DNA of 50,636 bases from an uncultured Chitinophagales bacterium (GTDB lineage Bacteria > Bacteroidota > Bacteroidia > Chitinophagales > UBA2359): positions 1 through 50,636 of the forward strand of contig CALFBW010000014.1 in assembly GCA_937951415.1 (NCBI GenBank), given 5' to 3'. Positions 18,112 through 27,163 of the stretch are shown piece after piece (position 1 is the first letter of the stretch; every line of letters begins with the position of its first letter). Made by a program: the position numbers and the translations under genes. Under the pieces are notes generated by a model. That model was not told where the DNA came from. It ran no database searches and saw only the letters and a list, made by a program, of their open reading frames with translations.

Positions 18112-19041
18112 TTGATTTCAATCGTCATACCTGTATACAGAGCTGCAAAGACTTTGCCCGAACTGGAACGAAGACTAAGAAATGCAATGCAGTCCAATGG
18201 GCTTTCTTACGAGCTGATTTTAGTCAATGATGGCAGCCCCGACAATAGTTGGGAGGCTTTGGTGGAACTGTCGAAACAGCAAGCAAACATCGTTGCGATT
18301 AATTTGGGGAAAAACTATGGGCAACACAATGCTTTGGTGTGTGGACTAAGTGCGGTTCAAGGCGATTTTGTGGTGACCATGGACGATGATCTTCAACATG
18401 CTCCTGAAGAAATTCCAAGATTGGTGTCGCGATTGAATAAAGAGGTGGATGTCGTATTGGCTTCATGGAAGTCGAAAAAGCACGGAAAAGTGCAAAACGC
18501 TGGCAGCCGTTTTATGACTTGGTTGACGAATCGGATTTTTGCTTCGAAAAAGCAGCTTCAATTTTCGGCTTTTCGAGTCATTCGCAGACAGGTTGTGGAT
18601 GAAATGATACAAATGCATACGCAATTTCCATTCATTGATGGAATGATCATGCAAATCACTGATAAGATTGTCAATGTTGAAATTGAGCACCAAGAACGAA
18701 AGCATGGTTCTTCTAATTACAGCTATTCGAAGCTTGTATCTCTTGCTTTCAATCTACTTATCAACTACTCTTCGATTCCCATTAGGGTTGTAAGTTTTGC
18801 AGGCGTATCTGTTTCCATCTTGTCTTTTATATTGGGGCTAATTTATTTGATTCAGAAAATCATCGTAGGCGAAGCGCCCTTGGGCTGGACGACTCTTGCT
18901 CTAATGCTTTCCTTTTACAATGGCGTTTTGTTTCTCATCTTAGCCATCTTAGGAGAATATTTGTCAAGAATATTGGCTGAGCTAGGACGAAATCGGAGAG
19001 CGTTTACCATTAAAGAAATTATAAGATCTAGTGATAAATAA
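18112..19041 (+). CDS. GT2 glycosyltransferase, polyprenol-phosphate type (GtrB/ArnC/DPM1-like)
   Basis: The 309-residue protein begins at a TTG codon (MISIVIPVYRAAKTLPELE). The GT-A catalytic domain has the VNDGSPDNSW motif (about residue 38), NLGKNYGQHNAL and the metal-binding MDDDLQHAPEE. Two membrane helices close the protein (about 225-290). Such enzymes transfer a sugar from a nucleotide donor to a polyprenyl phosphate on the cytoplasmic face. It overlaps the downstream methyltransferase start by one base (TAATG), so the two are coupled. It is one of three GT2 proteins of this type in the window. Confidence 0.92.
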   Translation: MISIVIPVYRAAKTLPELERRLRNAMQSNGLSYELILVNDGSPDNSWEALVELSKQQANIVAINLGKNYGQHNALVCGLSAVQGDFVVTMDDDLQHAPEEIPRLVSRLNKEVDVVLASWKSKKHGKVQNAGSRFMTWLTNRIFASKKQLQFSAFRVIRRQVVDEMIQMHTQFPFIDGMIMQITDKIVNVEIEHQERKHGSSNYSYSKLVSLAFNLLINYSSIPIRVVSFAGVSVSILSFILGLIYLIQKIIVGEAPLGWTTLALMLSFYNGVLFLILAILGEYLSRILAELGRNRRAFTIKEIIRSSDK

Positions 19042-19907
19042 TGGCAAAACCAATCGATCATAGAATACTGATTTGTCCCAATTGCACATCAGACTTACAA
19101 TTAGAGGAGGCTTTCATTCATTGTTCCTCCTGTGAATCCAAGCACTCCTATAAAGAAAAGACTTTTCATTTTAGTGCAATAAAAAAGGAAGAAGAAGCAG
19201 TAGATGGTCTTGATAAAATTAAATACCGTTTCAAAGCCTTCGAAAAATTTTACCAATTTTTAGTTTTCCTCATCAGTCCTGTTTACATCAATCAGCGCGG
19301 AATGCGAAAACTCATCAGAGAGACTTTTGAAGAAAACCCAAGAGCTGTCGCAATGAATTTGGGCAGCGGCAACTCAGACATTTCTCCGCAGGTTTCGAAT
19401 GTTGATTTGATTCCTTACGACAATGTTGACCTGACTTGCGATATTACACAGATTCCGATTAAAGACAACAGTGTTGATTTAATCGTAAACATTGCGGTGC
19501 TTGAGCATGTTCCTTATCCAGAAAAAGTAGTTTCTGAAATCCTAAGAATATTAAAACCAGGAGGACAAATATATTGCGTGATGCCTTTCATCCAAGGGTT
19601 TCATGCTTCTCCTTATGATTTCTCTCGAAGAACCCGGGAAGGAATGAAAATTCTTTTTGAAGATTTCGAAATCATCGAGCTAAAAAACATGGGTGGTCCC
19701 ACTTCAGGCATGTTGTGGATTTTTCAAGATTGGTTAGCGACTCTTTTGTCTTTTGGGGTAAAACCTTTACACACCTTTTTCTACATTTTATTGTTGCTGC
19801 TTACTTGGCCGATAAAATTTCTTGATCTCTTATTGATTCATTACCCAACGGCTCATCATAGTAGTTCGGGGTTTACGGTTATTGCTAGGAAGGGGGAAAG
19901 CAACTAA
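19041..19907 (+). CDS. SAM-dependent methyltransferase with N-terminal zinc ribbon
   Basis: The 288-residue protein has an N-terminal Trm112-like zinc ribbon (CPNC near residue 12, CSSC near 28). A class I methyltransferase domain follows, with motif I MNLGSGNSD (about 110-118), SVDLIVNIAVLEHV and RILKPGGQIYCVMP. A hydrophobic C-terminal segment (about 230-265) suggests membrane contact. It is closely similar along its length to the product of 43462-44337. Translation is coupled to the upstream GT2 gene, so methylation of a lipid-linked sugar or glycan is likely (inference). Confidence 0.9.
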   Translation: MAKPIDHRILICPNCTSDLQLEEAFIHCSSCESKHSYKEKTFHFSAIKKEEEAVDGLDKIKYRFKAFEKFYQFLVFLISPVYINQRGMRKLIRETFEENPRAVAMNLGSGNSDISPQVSNVDLIPYDNVDLTCDITQIPIKDNSVDLIVNIAVLEHVPYPEKVVSEILRILKPGGQIYCVMPFIQGFHASPYDFSRRTREGMKILFEDFEIIELKNMGGPTSGMLWIFQDWLATLLSFGVKPLHTFFYILLLLLTWPIKFLDLLLIHYPTAHHSSSGFTVIARKGESN

Positions 19908-19929
19908 ATTAATCGGAGGATATTCGTAT

Positions 19930-20979
19930 TTATTCTGCAAGAAAAAGCTGCTCACAATCTAGCATCAAGTTGCCCTCATATACCGACCATTCTCGAAGCA
20001 AAGACCTGTCCCCATTCTCCTTGAATTTTTGCTTACATATAATTCTCCCCTGATCGTCAAAAAATTCAGAAGTTTGCACGGGAACGCCCTTTTGGTAGAC
20101 TTCGTGAAATTTGATCGCTCCATTCGGATAATAAGTTATGTCTAAGCCTTGTTTAATTCCGTTTACGAATTCGATCTTTCTGTGTAGCTGCCCTTTTGTA
20201 TCATAGTAAATTTGAGCTCCGTGCAACTTCCCCTTCTGATAATTCAATACTCGAAATTTCTTTCTTGTTCCGTGCCAATCTCGAAAAGGGCCCTCCAATT
20301 TTCCATTCTTAAAGTTAGCCGCTGACTTCAAATCTCCAGAGACAAAATACTTTTTCGTAATAGAATCTCTTTTTCCCTTCTTGTAAAATGCTAATTCCTT
20401 TAAATGCTGCGATGTGTAGTATTGTTCTTGTCGGCCTGTCTGTTTCCCAGCAGAATAAAAGTACTTTGCCTTCCACTCTCCTGTTCTGTAGTATTCGTTT
20501 TCTGCTCCTTCCCTTTTCCCGTTCTGATAGGTCGATAATTTTCGAATTGCGCCATTCTTGTAATAGGCAGATACCTGTCCTGCCTTTTTACCATTAACAA
20601 ATACGCCTTCACTTGAAAGTTCGCCAGTGAGAAACCAATTTTTAAAGGGGCCTACTCGAATTCCCTTTTCGAAAGACTCCATTCCTACTCGTACTTCCTT
20701 ACCTTCTTGAAAAAGGAATTTCTCTTGCAGCCCACTCAGATATCCATTATCACAATTAGAATAAATGTGGTAGCGCTTTCCTCTCTTTTCCGAAAGCTCC
20801 CGAACTGGTCCGGAATAAATCTGTCCATCTAAGCGAAATCGCAAGTCATCTCCTAGCACTAAATTTTCTATTGACTCGAATCTCGGCGCCCTAGCATCTT
20901 CACATGAAAAAAAAATCACAAGAAGGCAGCCCAGTAGAAAACCAAAATAAGGCCCTATCGCCAAATTACCTTTATTCAT
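19930..20979 (-). CDS. MORN_2 (YwqK-like) repeat lipoprotein, copy 1
   Basis: The 349-residue product has a lipoprotein signal with the lipobox FFSC at about residues 23-26 followed by acidic residues (CEDA). About ten repeats of roughly 23-24 residues follow, with the pattern Y-x-x-G-x-x-x-G, aromatic, NG, basic. Databases often call such proteins 'YwqK antitoxins'; nothing toxin-like is adjacent, so I reject that role. Its start overlaps the upstream 571-residue membrane protein gene by 8 bases. It is probably anchored at the outer membrane. Three paralogues lie in the same locus. Confidence 0.85.
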   Translation of the reverse strand: MNKGNLAIGPYFGFLLGCLLVIFFSCEDARAPRFESIENLVLGDDLRFRLDGQIYSGPVRELSEKRGKRYHIYSNCDNGYLSGLQEKFLFQEGKEVRVGMESFEKGIRVGPFKNWFLTGELSSEGVFVNGKKAGQVSAYYKNGAIRKLSTYQNGKREGAENEYYRTGEWKAKYFYSAGKQTGRQEQYYTSQHLKELAFYKKGKRDSITKKYFVSGDLKSAANFKNGKLEGPFRDWHGTRKKFRVLNYQKGKLHGAQIYYDTKGQLHRKIEFVNGIKQGLDITYYPNGAIKFHEVYQKGVPVQTSEFFDDQGRIICKQKFKENGDRSLLREWSVYEGNLMLDCEQLFLAE

Positions 20980-22687
20980 GATTTTCTCGATCTGAATTTT
21001 GTACTGAACTACTTAGCTTATACACCTGTAATTTACCATAAGTATTAAGATGTTCATATTCTACATATAAATCAAAATGCTCTGCTAAATACACTTGCAA
21101 ACTTTCAATGCGCTGTTTTGTTCGAACCAACAACATTGCATTATCACTTTCCCCTAGAAAAGTAGATAAATCTTGTATGTCATGTTTCTCGAGCAAGCCA
21201 AGACTAGATGGACTCCGTTGAAGGCTCCCCAAACTAAAGATGTCCAGCTCTTTCATGAAATTAATTGACTCAAAAGGAAGTATATTTTCCCAGGGAAAGG
21301 CAGAACCCCAGTTAATAAACAACTTGTCTTCTTGAGATTTCGACAAATCCTTCACTAAAGCATGTAATTCCTTGTTTCGTTCTTCTAATAAAGTGGCCTC
21401 AGTGCTTAGTTCATTGAATCGGATAAAACTCAAAGCAATACAACCGATGATAAAGAAATACTTAAAGCTCCCTTTCCATTTTCTAATCGAATCTACAGGG
21501 TGAAAATCGTAAAACAGCAAAAATAAAACACTGCCATACAATCCTGCATAAACTCTAAACGGTGGCCATCTGTACGAAAAGGCTATTGCCAGCAGTAGAC
21601 TGCTTAATAAAACAAAAAGTGCTGTCACTTCCAGCAAACGTCTCTTTCGCCCGATAGCATAGAGGAGAAAGAAACAGAAAAAGAACAACAAATAAATGCT
21701 GATCGGATTGCTCGACATCTTTTTCAATTCAACGATCATATAATCCAAAGACACCCGCTTAACCGAAGGAGCATTTTTCAAAACGTGTTCCAAATTTTCT
21801 GTAGAAAAAATAGTCGGTTCAATAAAAAAGAACGTATTCAAAAGCAAGTAATCATTAACAGTCCAGTCGATTTCCTGCAGTATCTTTTTTCGCTTTTCAA
21901 AGGGTAAACCGTCTAAGGGTTTGTTTCCAGAGAGCTTTCCTCTGACAGCTTGAAAAGCGTAAAAATCCTCCCATTCTTGATCACCCGATCGCAATAAGTC
22001 ATTTGACTTACCAACAAAAACAAACAACAGCAGTATCCCCATTACTTTCAATAGAAAAGACTGCCAATGTTTGAATTGCTCAAAAATCATTCGACCAAAG
22101 AAATAAATTCCAACCAAAAGTCCGATCAAAATTGAGGTTTCTGTTCGAATCATCAGGCCTATTGCAAATAAAATTGCTCCAAACAAAATACTGTACTTTT
22201 CGGATTTTTGATGAAAATACAGTAGCAAGCCTGCTGCAGAAATTAGAGCCGAAGAAAGAGAAAACTGCAGCTGCAATGCAAAGGTGCTTCCAATAAAGAC
22301 AAAATAAGCGCCATAGAAGATCAAGCCCTCTAACAATGCAGAACCCTTAAATATCCTTTGCAAAACAACAACATGAGCAATAAAAACAGCAGCCAGTAGA
22401 AACAAAGGATACCACATAATGCTTTCAGTAATTGCATAGAGTTTTTGCAAAAACATGCCGATAGAAATGTGAGAATACGTAAGATAGGGACTACTTTCAG
22501 CAACTCTAGTAATTCCCAGAAGTTCCATCATTTGCCCTACATCATCATTTGTATTAAATGAAGCATCAAAGAAAAGAAAAGACAGTCCGAATAAAATCGA
22601 ATTTACGACTACGCTAAAAAGTGAAGCTTTTATTCCTTGCAATGGATTGCTTATCGATGTTCGGATATTTGAATGGCTTGAGGACAT
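20972..22687 (-). CDS. polytopic membrane protein, putative GT-C-type transferase (TNDDVG family, copy 1)
   Basis: The 571-residue protein has about 10-11 membrane segments up to residue ~430, then a soluble tail. The first extracytoplasmic loop carries TNDDVGQMME (about residues 46-55); paired acids at this place are typical of GT-C glycosyltransferases that use polyprenyl-phosphate sugars. It is a clear paralogue of the 582-residue product at 41730-43478, sharing TNDDVG, RGxLxGNxPLDxL, NDYxLxxTF and a QRxPSSLxxLE block. I recognise no named family. It sits 11 bases downstream of a YfhO-like gene and overlaps the MORN_2 gene. Confidence 0.7.
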   Translation of the reverse strand: MSSSHSNIRTSISNPLQGIKASLFSVVVNSILFGLSFLFFDASFNTNDDVGQMMELLGITRVAESSPYLTYSHISIGMFLQKLYAITESIMWYPLFLLAAVFIAHVVVLQRIFKGSALLEGLIFYGAYFVFIGSTFALQLQFSLSSALISAAGLLLYFHQKSEKYSILFGAILFAIGLMIRTETSILIGLLVGIYFFGRMIFEQFKHWQSFLLKVMGILLLFVFVGKSNDLLRSGDQEWEDFYAFQAVRGKLSGNKPLDGLPFEKRKKILQEIDWTVNDYLLLNTFFFIEPTIFSTENLEHVLKNAPSVKRVSLDYMIVELKKMSSNPISIYLLFFFCFFLLYAIGRKRRLLEVTALFVLLSSLLLAIAFSYRWPPFRVYAGLYGSVLFLLFYDFHPVDSIRKWKGSFKYFFIIGCIALSFIRFNELSTEATLLEERNKELHALVKDLSKSQEDKLFINWGSAFPWENILPFESINFMKELDIFSLGSLQRSPSSLGLLEKHDIQDLSTFLGESDNAMLLVRTKQRIESLQVYLAEHFDLYVEYEHLNTYGKLQVYKLSSSVQNSDRENHE

Positions 22688-22698
22688 CGATGTATTGA

Positions 22699-25416
22699 TT
22701 AAAAGCTAGTTGTAAATTCTCCAATTGTACCTTTACCAGAAAGAAAAGCGGCTTTCACAGCCAAATCGAGTCCAGCCTCACCTTCCAAAAGCTTCACTAT
22801 TTCACCATTAACTCGGAAGGCCATTTTTGAACCCAATCGCACAATTTCCAATCGATCACCTGTACGGTAATAGCCAAAAGTCCCCTCATATCTTCCTCTA
22901 TGGTGAATCGTAATCAAACCTTTCTTGGTTAAGACAAATGCGTAATTGATCTGATTGTGCTTTTTATCAATTTTTTCTACTTCACAAAAACCAATTGAAG
23001 CATGGAGCTTGTCAGGACCAACAGTAAAGGAAAAGAGTCCATCTTCGTTAGCAGAAAGACTATTTTGAGAAATCATCTTAGAATTATTCCAGCCTTTTTG
23101 CGCACATTGAAAGTAGTCATCTTGTTGGTTTACCCCTTCTAAATCTTGCCACACTATTTGATCTCCCCTTGATAACTGAAGCACTTGTTTTTGCATAGCA
23201 TCATTGAGAGCTTCTTGTTCATCACGATACGCTAAAAACCAGTCCTCCTTGTACGAAGGCATCGAACGAAACCAACTAAAAGGGCTGGGGTTGTAATAAA
23301 ACAAAATTTCACTTTTCCCAGCGGGCACTCTTAAAGACTTAAAGGTACCGAATAGCTTTTCAATTTCCGTTGGATTTTCATTAATACTAGCGAACCACTC
23401 TTCATCCCAATTGTCTATGAAATTCAGATAGCCTTCTTTATTCACATCTAGCTCCAAGCGTAATTGGTCACCATCGTAGTGCATAACTTTAAGACTCTTT
23501 AAATATTTATTTTCATGTAATGAACAATCGTTTAAAAATGGTTTTATTTCTGTTTGGTCATTATTCTCTGAAAAATACAATCTCTTGCCATCTATTACAC
23601 CCAAAAGCTCATCTAGCTCATCGGGACGGTCTTCTTCATCTTTCAACTGATTTTTTATTTCCCCTATAATAAATGCTCCTTTTGTAGCTCCAGATCTCAC
23701 CATGAAATCCGTATAGGTTTTGTAATACCATCGCTTTCCATGTAAAACAGAAAAGGGGGTAGGTGAATAAACTTTAGAGAGAAATATCACATAAGAACGC
23801 TTTGTACTAAATGCATATTCGTTCATTTTCTTTACATCAATTTGCTTTCTAAAAGCGTTAGCAGAGGTTGGATAAGAACGTACTTTCGCCGCAGCCCAAC
23901 CTATGTCATAGCTTGTAAAGCCTAGCAACAAAATAAAAACCAAAGCAGTGACAAATTTTCCATTCTTTTTCAATAAAAGAAAAACAGAAATAGAAATAAG
24001 TGCAAATGCTATCCAATTTGATAGTAGATATCCGAAGTCTTTGAATGTAAAGACATTTAAGGGATTTTCGATTAAACGCACTCGCCATACCTTTGTCATC
24101 TCTTCTACATAAGGAATTCCAAGTTGAATAAAAAAGATTGATACAGTTAGCAGAAATGTGCCGGCAAATACTCTTGTAAGGTTCTTACTAAACTCCGCTG
24201 TTCGTTCATATTTATTACCAAAAACATCTTTCCAATATTGAAAAGAAAAGGCCAGTAAGAAGGCAAAAGCTGGAACCAGCATTAAATTGAGTCGACTCCA
24301 AACTCTTAGAAAACCGAATCCTGGCATAAACTCATATAGAAGTTTGAAAATGGGGCCATTTTGATAAGTGACCAAAGAAACCGATATCAGAAAAATCAAA
24401 GGCACTCCAAAAATCCATTTAGATTTTTCTTTCTTAATTAAGGGAAAGGCATAAGTAAGTAAAAAACTTCCAATAATTAACAAGCCTATAAATCCGAAAT
24501 AGTAATAACCTCTCAAATCTGAATAGGCAGGTAGTACAAAGGAAGCAAAGGTATCTACCAAACGAAATGGAGCTTCGCTGGCATTTTCAATAGTCACATC
24601 GCTTCTCCCTGAAACTATTTTCTGTAAATGTAAAGTCTTCAATAAAATAGGAATACAAAACATCGTTGGAATTGCCACTGCAGCAGCAACTTTGACAAAA
24701 TATTTACTGGGACTAAACTCAATTTCACCTAGAAGTGCGGTCCTAATTCCTTTGTGAAAAAACATGAAAAAGAAGGGAACAAAAAGGAATATACTTTGAT
24801 AGGTATAATAAGGATAGTTTGCTAATAAAAAATTAAAAGTTCCAAAGGCAAGTATAAGCCATGCCCAAATTGATTTTCGGTTTGCAGCGAGCATAGTAAT
24901 ACCCAATAACATACAAATAATCCAAGCTGCCGAATGCGTTGCATTGAGTCGATTTAGGATGCCGACCCACTTAAAGGAAACACTGAAAGTAAGTGTACTA
25001 AAAAGTGCTGCTGCAATTCCGACACGAAACACTCTTAGCCAGTTATAGAGAAAAACCGCTCCTAGGGACAAACCCAGTACGGAGAACCTTTGATAATCTA
25101 GGTAGGAAAAGCCCCCCATGTATTTGTACCACAAGGCCATCAAAAAATTCAGTGGATAAAAGGCTTGATTAAAGGGACTTGAAAAAAACGGAAAACCCGC
25201 AGACTCGTTGGGAGACCACAAAGGAAAATTCCCTTGACTAAGGGTGTCCAACAAATACACCTTTGGATAGTAGAAGTACATCACATCTACACTTATTCTC
25301 AAAGAGCAAGCTAGATCAGGAAAGATCAGAGGAAACAAAAAGACGAAAGGCCAGACAAAGACGCAAAAACTAGCGAGACCATCTTTGAGCGTAGATGCAT
25401 TTGAAAGTTTTGTCAT
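22699..25416 (-). CDS. YfhO-like large membrane protein with C-terminal sandwich-like domain, copy 1
   Basis: The 905-residue protein opens with VFPLIFPDLACSLRISVDVMYFYYPKVYLLDTL-type sequence and then PLWSPNESAGFPFFSSPFNQAFYPLNFL, the signature of the YfhO family. About 12-14 membrane segments extend to about residue 510. A periplasmic region follows, ending in a ~120-residue beta-rich module (DGLFSFTVGP, NGEIVKLLEGE) resembling a LamG-type sandwich. YfhO proteins glycosylate teichoic or other envelope polymers from polyprenyl-phosphate sugars. It is paralogous to 28449-31154. It is the first gene of a three-gene set with the 571-residue protein and a MORN_2 lipoprotein. Confidence 0.82.
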   Translation of the reverse strand: MTKLSNASTLKDGLASFCVFVWPFVFLFPLIFPDLACSLRISVDVMYFYYPKVYLLDTLSQGNFPLWSPNESAGFPFFSSPFNQAFYPLNFLMALWYKYMGGFSYLDYQRFSVLGLSLGAVFLYNWLRVFRVGIAAALFSTLTFSVSFKWVGILNRLNATHSAAWIICMLLGITMLAANRKSIWAWLILAFGTFNFLLANYPYYTYQSIFLFVPFFFMFFHKGIRTALLGEIEFSPSKYFVKVAAAVAIPTMFCIPILLKTLHLQKIVSGRSDVTIENASEAPFRLVDTFASFVLPAYSDLRGYYYFGFIGLLIIGSFLLTYAFPLIKKEKSKWIFGVPLIFLISVSLVTYQNGPIFKLLYEFMPGFGFLRVWSRLNLMLVPAFAFLLAFSFQYWKDVFGNKYERTAEFSKNLTRVFAGTFLLTVSIFFIQLGIPYVEEMTKVWRVRLIENPLNVFTFKDFGYLLSNWIAFALISISVFLLLKKNGKFVTALVFILLLGFTSYDIGWAAAKVRSYPTSANAFRKQIDVKKMNEYAFSTKRSYVIFLSKVYSPTPFSVLHGKRWYYKTYTDFMVRSGATKGAFIIGEIKNQLKDEEDRPDELDELLGVIDGKRLYFSENNDQTEIKPFLNDCSLHENKYLKSLKVMHYDGDQLRLELDVNKEGYLNFIDNWDEEWFASINENPTEIEKLFGTFKSLRVPAGKSEILFYYNPSPFSWFRSMPSYKEDWFLAYRDEQEALNDAMQKQVLQLSRGDQIVWQDLEGVNQQDDYFQCAQKGWNNSKMISQNSLSANEDGLFSFTVGPDKLHASIGFCEVEKIDKKHNQINYAFVLTKKGLITIHHRGRYEGTFGYYRTGDRLEIVRLGSKMAFRVNGEIVKLLEGEAGLDLAVKAAFLSGKGTIGEFTTSF

Positions 25417-25606
25417 TTTACCTTTTGCTTAAGACTGACATTAGATGCTGCAAGTTACTATTAGTGCCCAAAAGTGCCCCTGTCTTTACATATCGTTCAG
25501 CAGCAAATATTCACGGTCTAGGTGAAAAATAGTAAGTATTGTGACTATATGTACCGAACATATTTTCCTACCTTGTGGATGGAGCTGGGATAATATCTGT
25601 TTTGTT

Positions 25607-27163
25607 ATGAGATTTAGTAAGTGTAAAGTCAATTCTTTCCTCTCATTGAGGCTATCAATTGTTGGAAGTTTTTTGTCATTTCTACTGTTTTCAAATTTTA
25701 CCTGTGGATCAACAGACAGTAGCGCAAGTTCTGCTAGCGTTCCCGTTTCAAGTATTGCACCAAAAGAAAGCACGCAATCAAAAAAGAACATTCTTTTCAT
25801 CTCCATAGATGACTTGAGACCTGTTCTAACTTGCTATGGGAACCAAGAAGTACAGACCCCGAACATAGATAAGCTGTGTAGCAATTCTGCTGTATTTACA
25901 AAAGCCTACGCGCAATATGCTTCTTGTAATCCATCTAGATCAAGTTTACTGACAGGACTACTTCCCGAGGCTACTGGAGTAATAAGAAATAGTCAGATTT
26001 TGCGAAATGAACAACCAGATATAGTAACACTCCCACAAAATTTCAGAAATCAAGGATACAAGACCTATGGATTAGGCAAGGTGTTTCATGAGTTTCACGA
26101 TGCTAGAACACTTTTAGAAGACCCAATGTCTTGGGATTATGAATTTCATGTGCAGCGAGACCCGCTGAACGTTATTGAGTATCATGATCCAGTAAATCTT
26201 GACAAGCGGAACATCACCAAACGAAAACGAATCAAGTCGATCGAATTTTACGATGATCCTGACGAGTCCTATGACGACGGAAAAATTGCTTCTAAAGCTT
26301 GTTCGCTTTTAAAGTCTCATCGAGATTCAGAACCATTTTTCTTGGCTGTAGGTTTCAAAAAACCGCATTTGCCTTTCGTAGCTCCTAAGAAGTACCGTGA
26401 TTTATACGATGAGCTTAATACTCGACTGCCGCAAAACACCTCTGCACCTCAAGGAGCTCCAACGGAGGCTTTAATCGATTTTAATGAATTAAGAGGCTAT
26501 GATGATATTCCCAATGAAGGTAAACTTAACGACTCTGTTGGCATTGAACTGAAGAAAGCCTATTACAGCTGTGTCAGTTTTATTGATGCGCAGATTGGTA
26601 GAATCATGAAAACACTTGAGCAAGAAGGCTATGCAGATAATACCATTGTTGTTATTTGGGGTGACCATGGTTTCAAACTTGGGGAATATGGATCTTGGGC
26701 GAAGAATAGCAACTACTCCGTCGATATTCATGTTCCTCTAATTGTTCATCACCCTGGAACAAGGGGAAGAAAAACGGTAAAAGAAGTAGTAGGTTTAATC
26801 GACCTTTTTCCCACTTTATGTGAGTTGGCGGGTGTAAACAATCTTCCAGACTTACACGGCAATTCTTTTGCTCAATTGTGCACAGGTTCTTCTACGGAGA
26901 AAACCACCAATGCCTATGCTTTTTCCCAAGTTCGAAGAAAAGGCATGATGGGCTACAGTATAATCAATGAAGATTTCCACTACATCAAATGGGTCTCCAC
27001 GTCGAACAAGAAGAAAGAAAAAATTGAATTGTATGACCTAAAGGTGGATTCGAAAGAGACTAAAAACAGAGCTGCAAATCCACAGAATAGATCAATATTG
27101 GATCAAATGGATGTTTTACTTGAAGAACAACTAGCTCTTATCGCGAAAAGAAAGAAGGCTTAG
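25607..27163 (+). CDS. sulfatase, iduronate-2-sulfatase-like, active site intact
   Basis: The 518-residue exported protein starts at the ATG at 25607 (MRFSKCKV); an earlier ATG at 25541 adds 22 residues unlike a signal. The signal ends near NFTC, so it may be a lipoprotein. Catalytic residues are all present: metal-binding DD in FISIDDLRP (68-69), the formylglycine site CNPSR (Cys107), GKVFH (Lys158, His161), the FKKPHLPF histidine (254), GDHG (353-354) and the WAK lysine (366). The Cys-type site can be matured by FGE or by anSME. It removes sulfate esters, so it probably trims a sulfated glycan. It overlaps the convergent MORN_2 gene by 4 bases. Confidence 0.93.
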   Translation: MRFSKCKVNSFLSLRLSIVGSFLSFLLFSNFTCGSTDSSASSASVPVSSIAPKESTQSKKNILFISIDDLRPVLTCYGNQEVQTPNIDKLCSNSAVFTKAYAQYASCNPSRSSLLTGLLPEATGVIRNSQILRNEQPDIVTLPQNFRNQGYKTYGLGKVFHEFHDARTLLEDPMSWDYEFHVQRDPLNVIEYHDPVNLDKRNITKRKRIKSIEFYDDPDESYDDGKIASKACSLLKSHRDSEPFFLAVGFKKPHLPFVAPKKYRDLYDELNTRLPQNTSAPQGAPTEALIDFNELRGYDDIPNEGKLNDSVGIELKKAYYSCVSFIDAQIGRIMKTLEQEGYADNTIVVIWGDHGFKLGEYGSWAKNSNYSVDIHVPLIVHHPGTRGRKTVKEVVGLIDLFPTLCELAGVNNLPDLHGNSFAQLCTGSSTEKTTNAYAFSQVRRKGMMGYSIINEDFHYIKWVSTSNKKKEKIELYDLKVDSKETKNRAANPQNRSILDQMDVLLEEQLALIAKRKKA

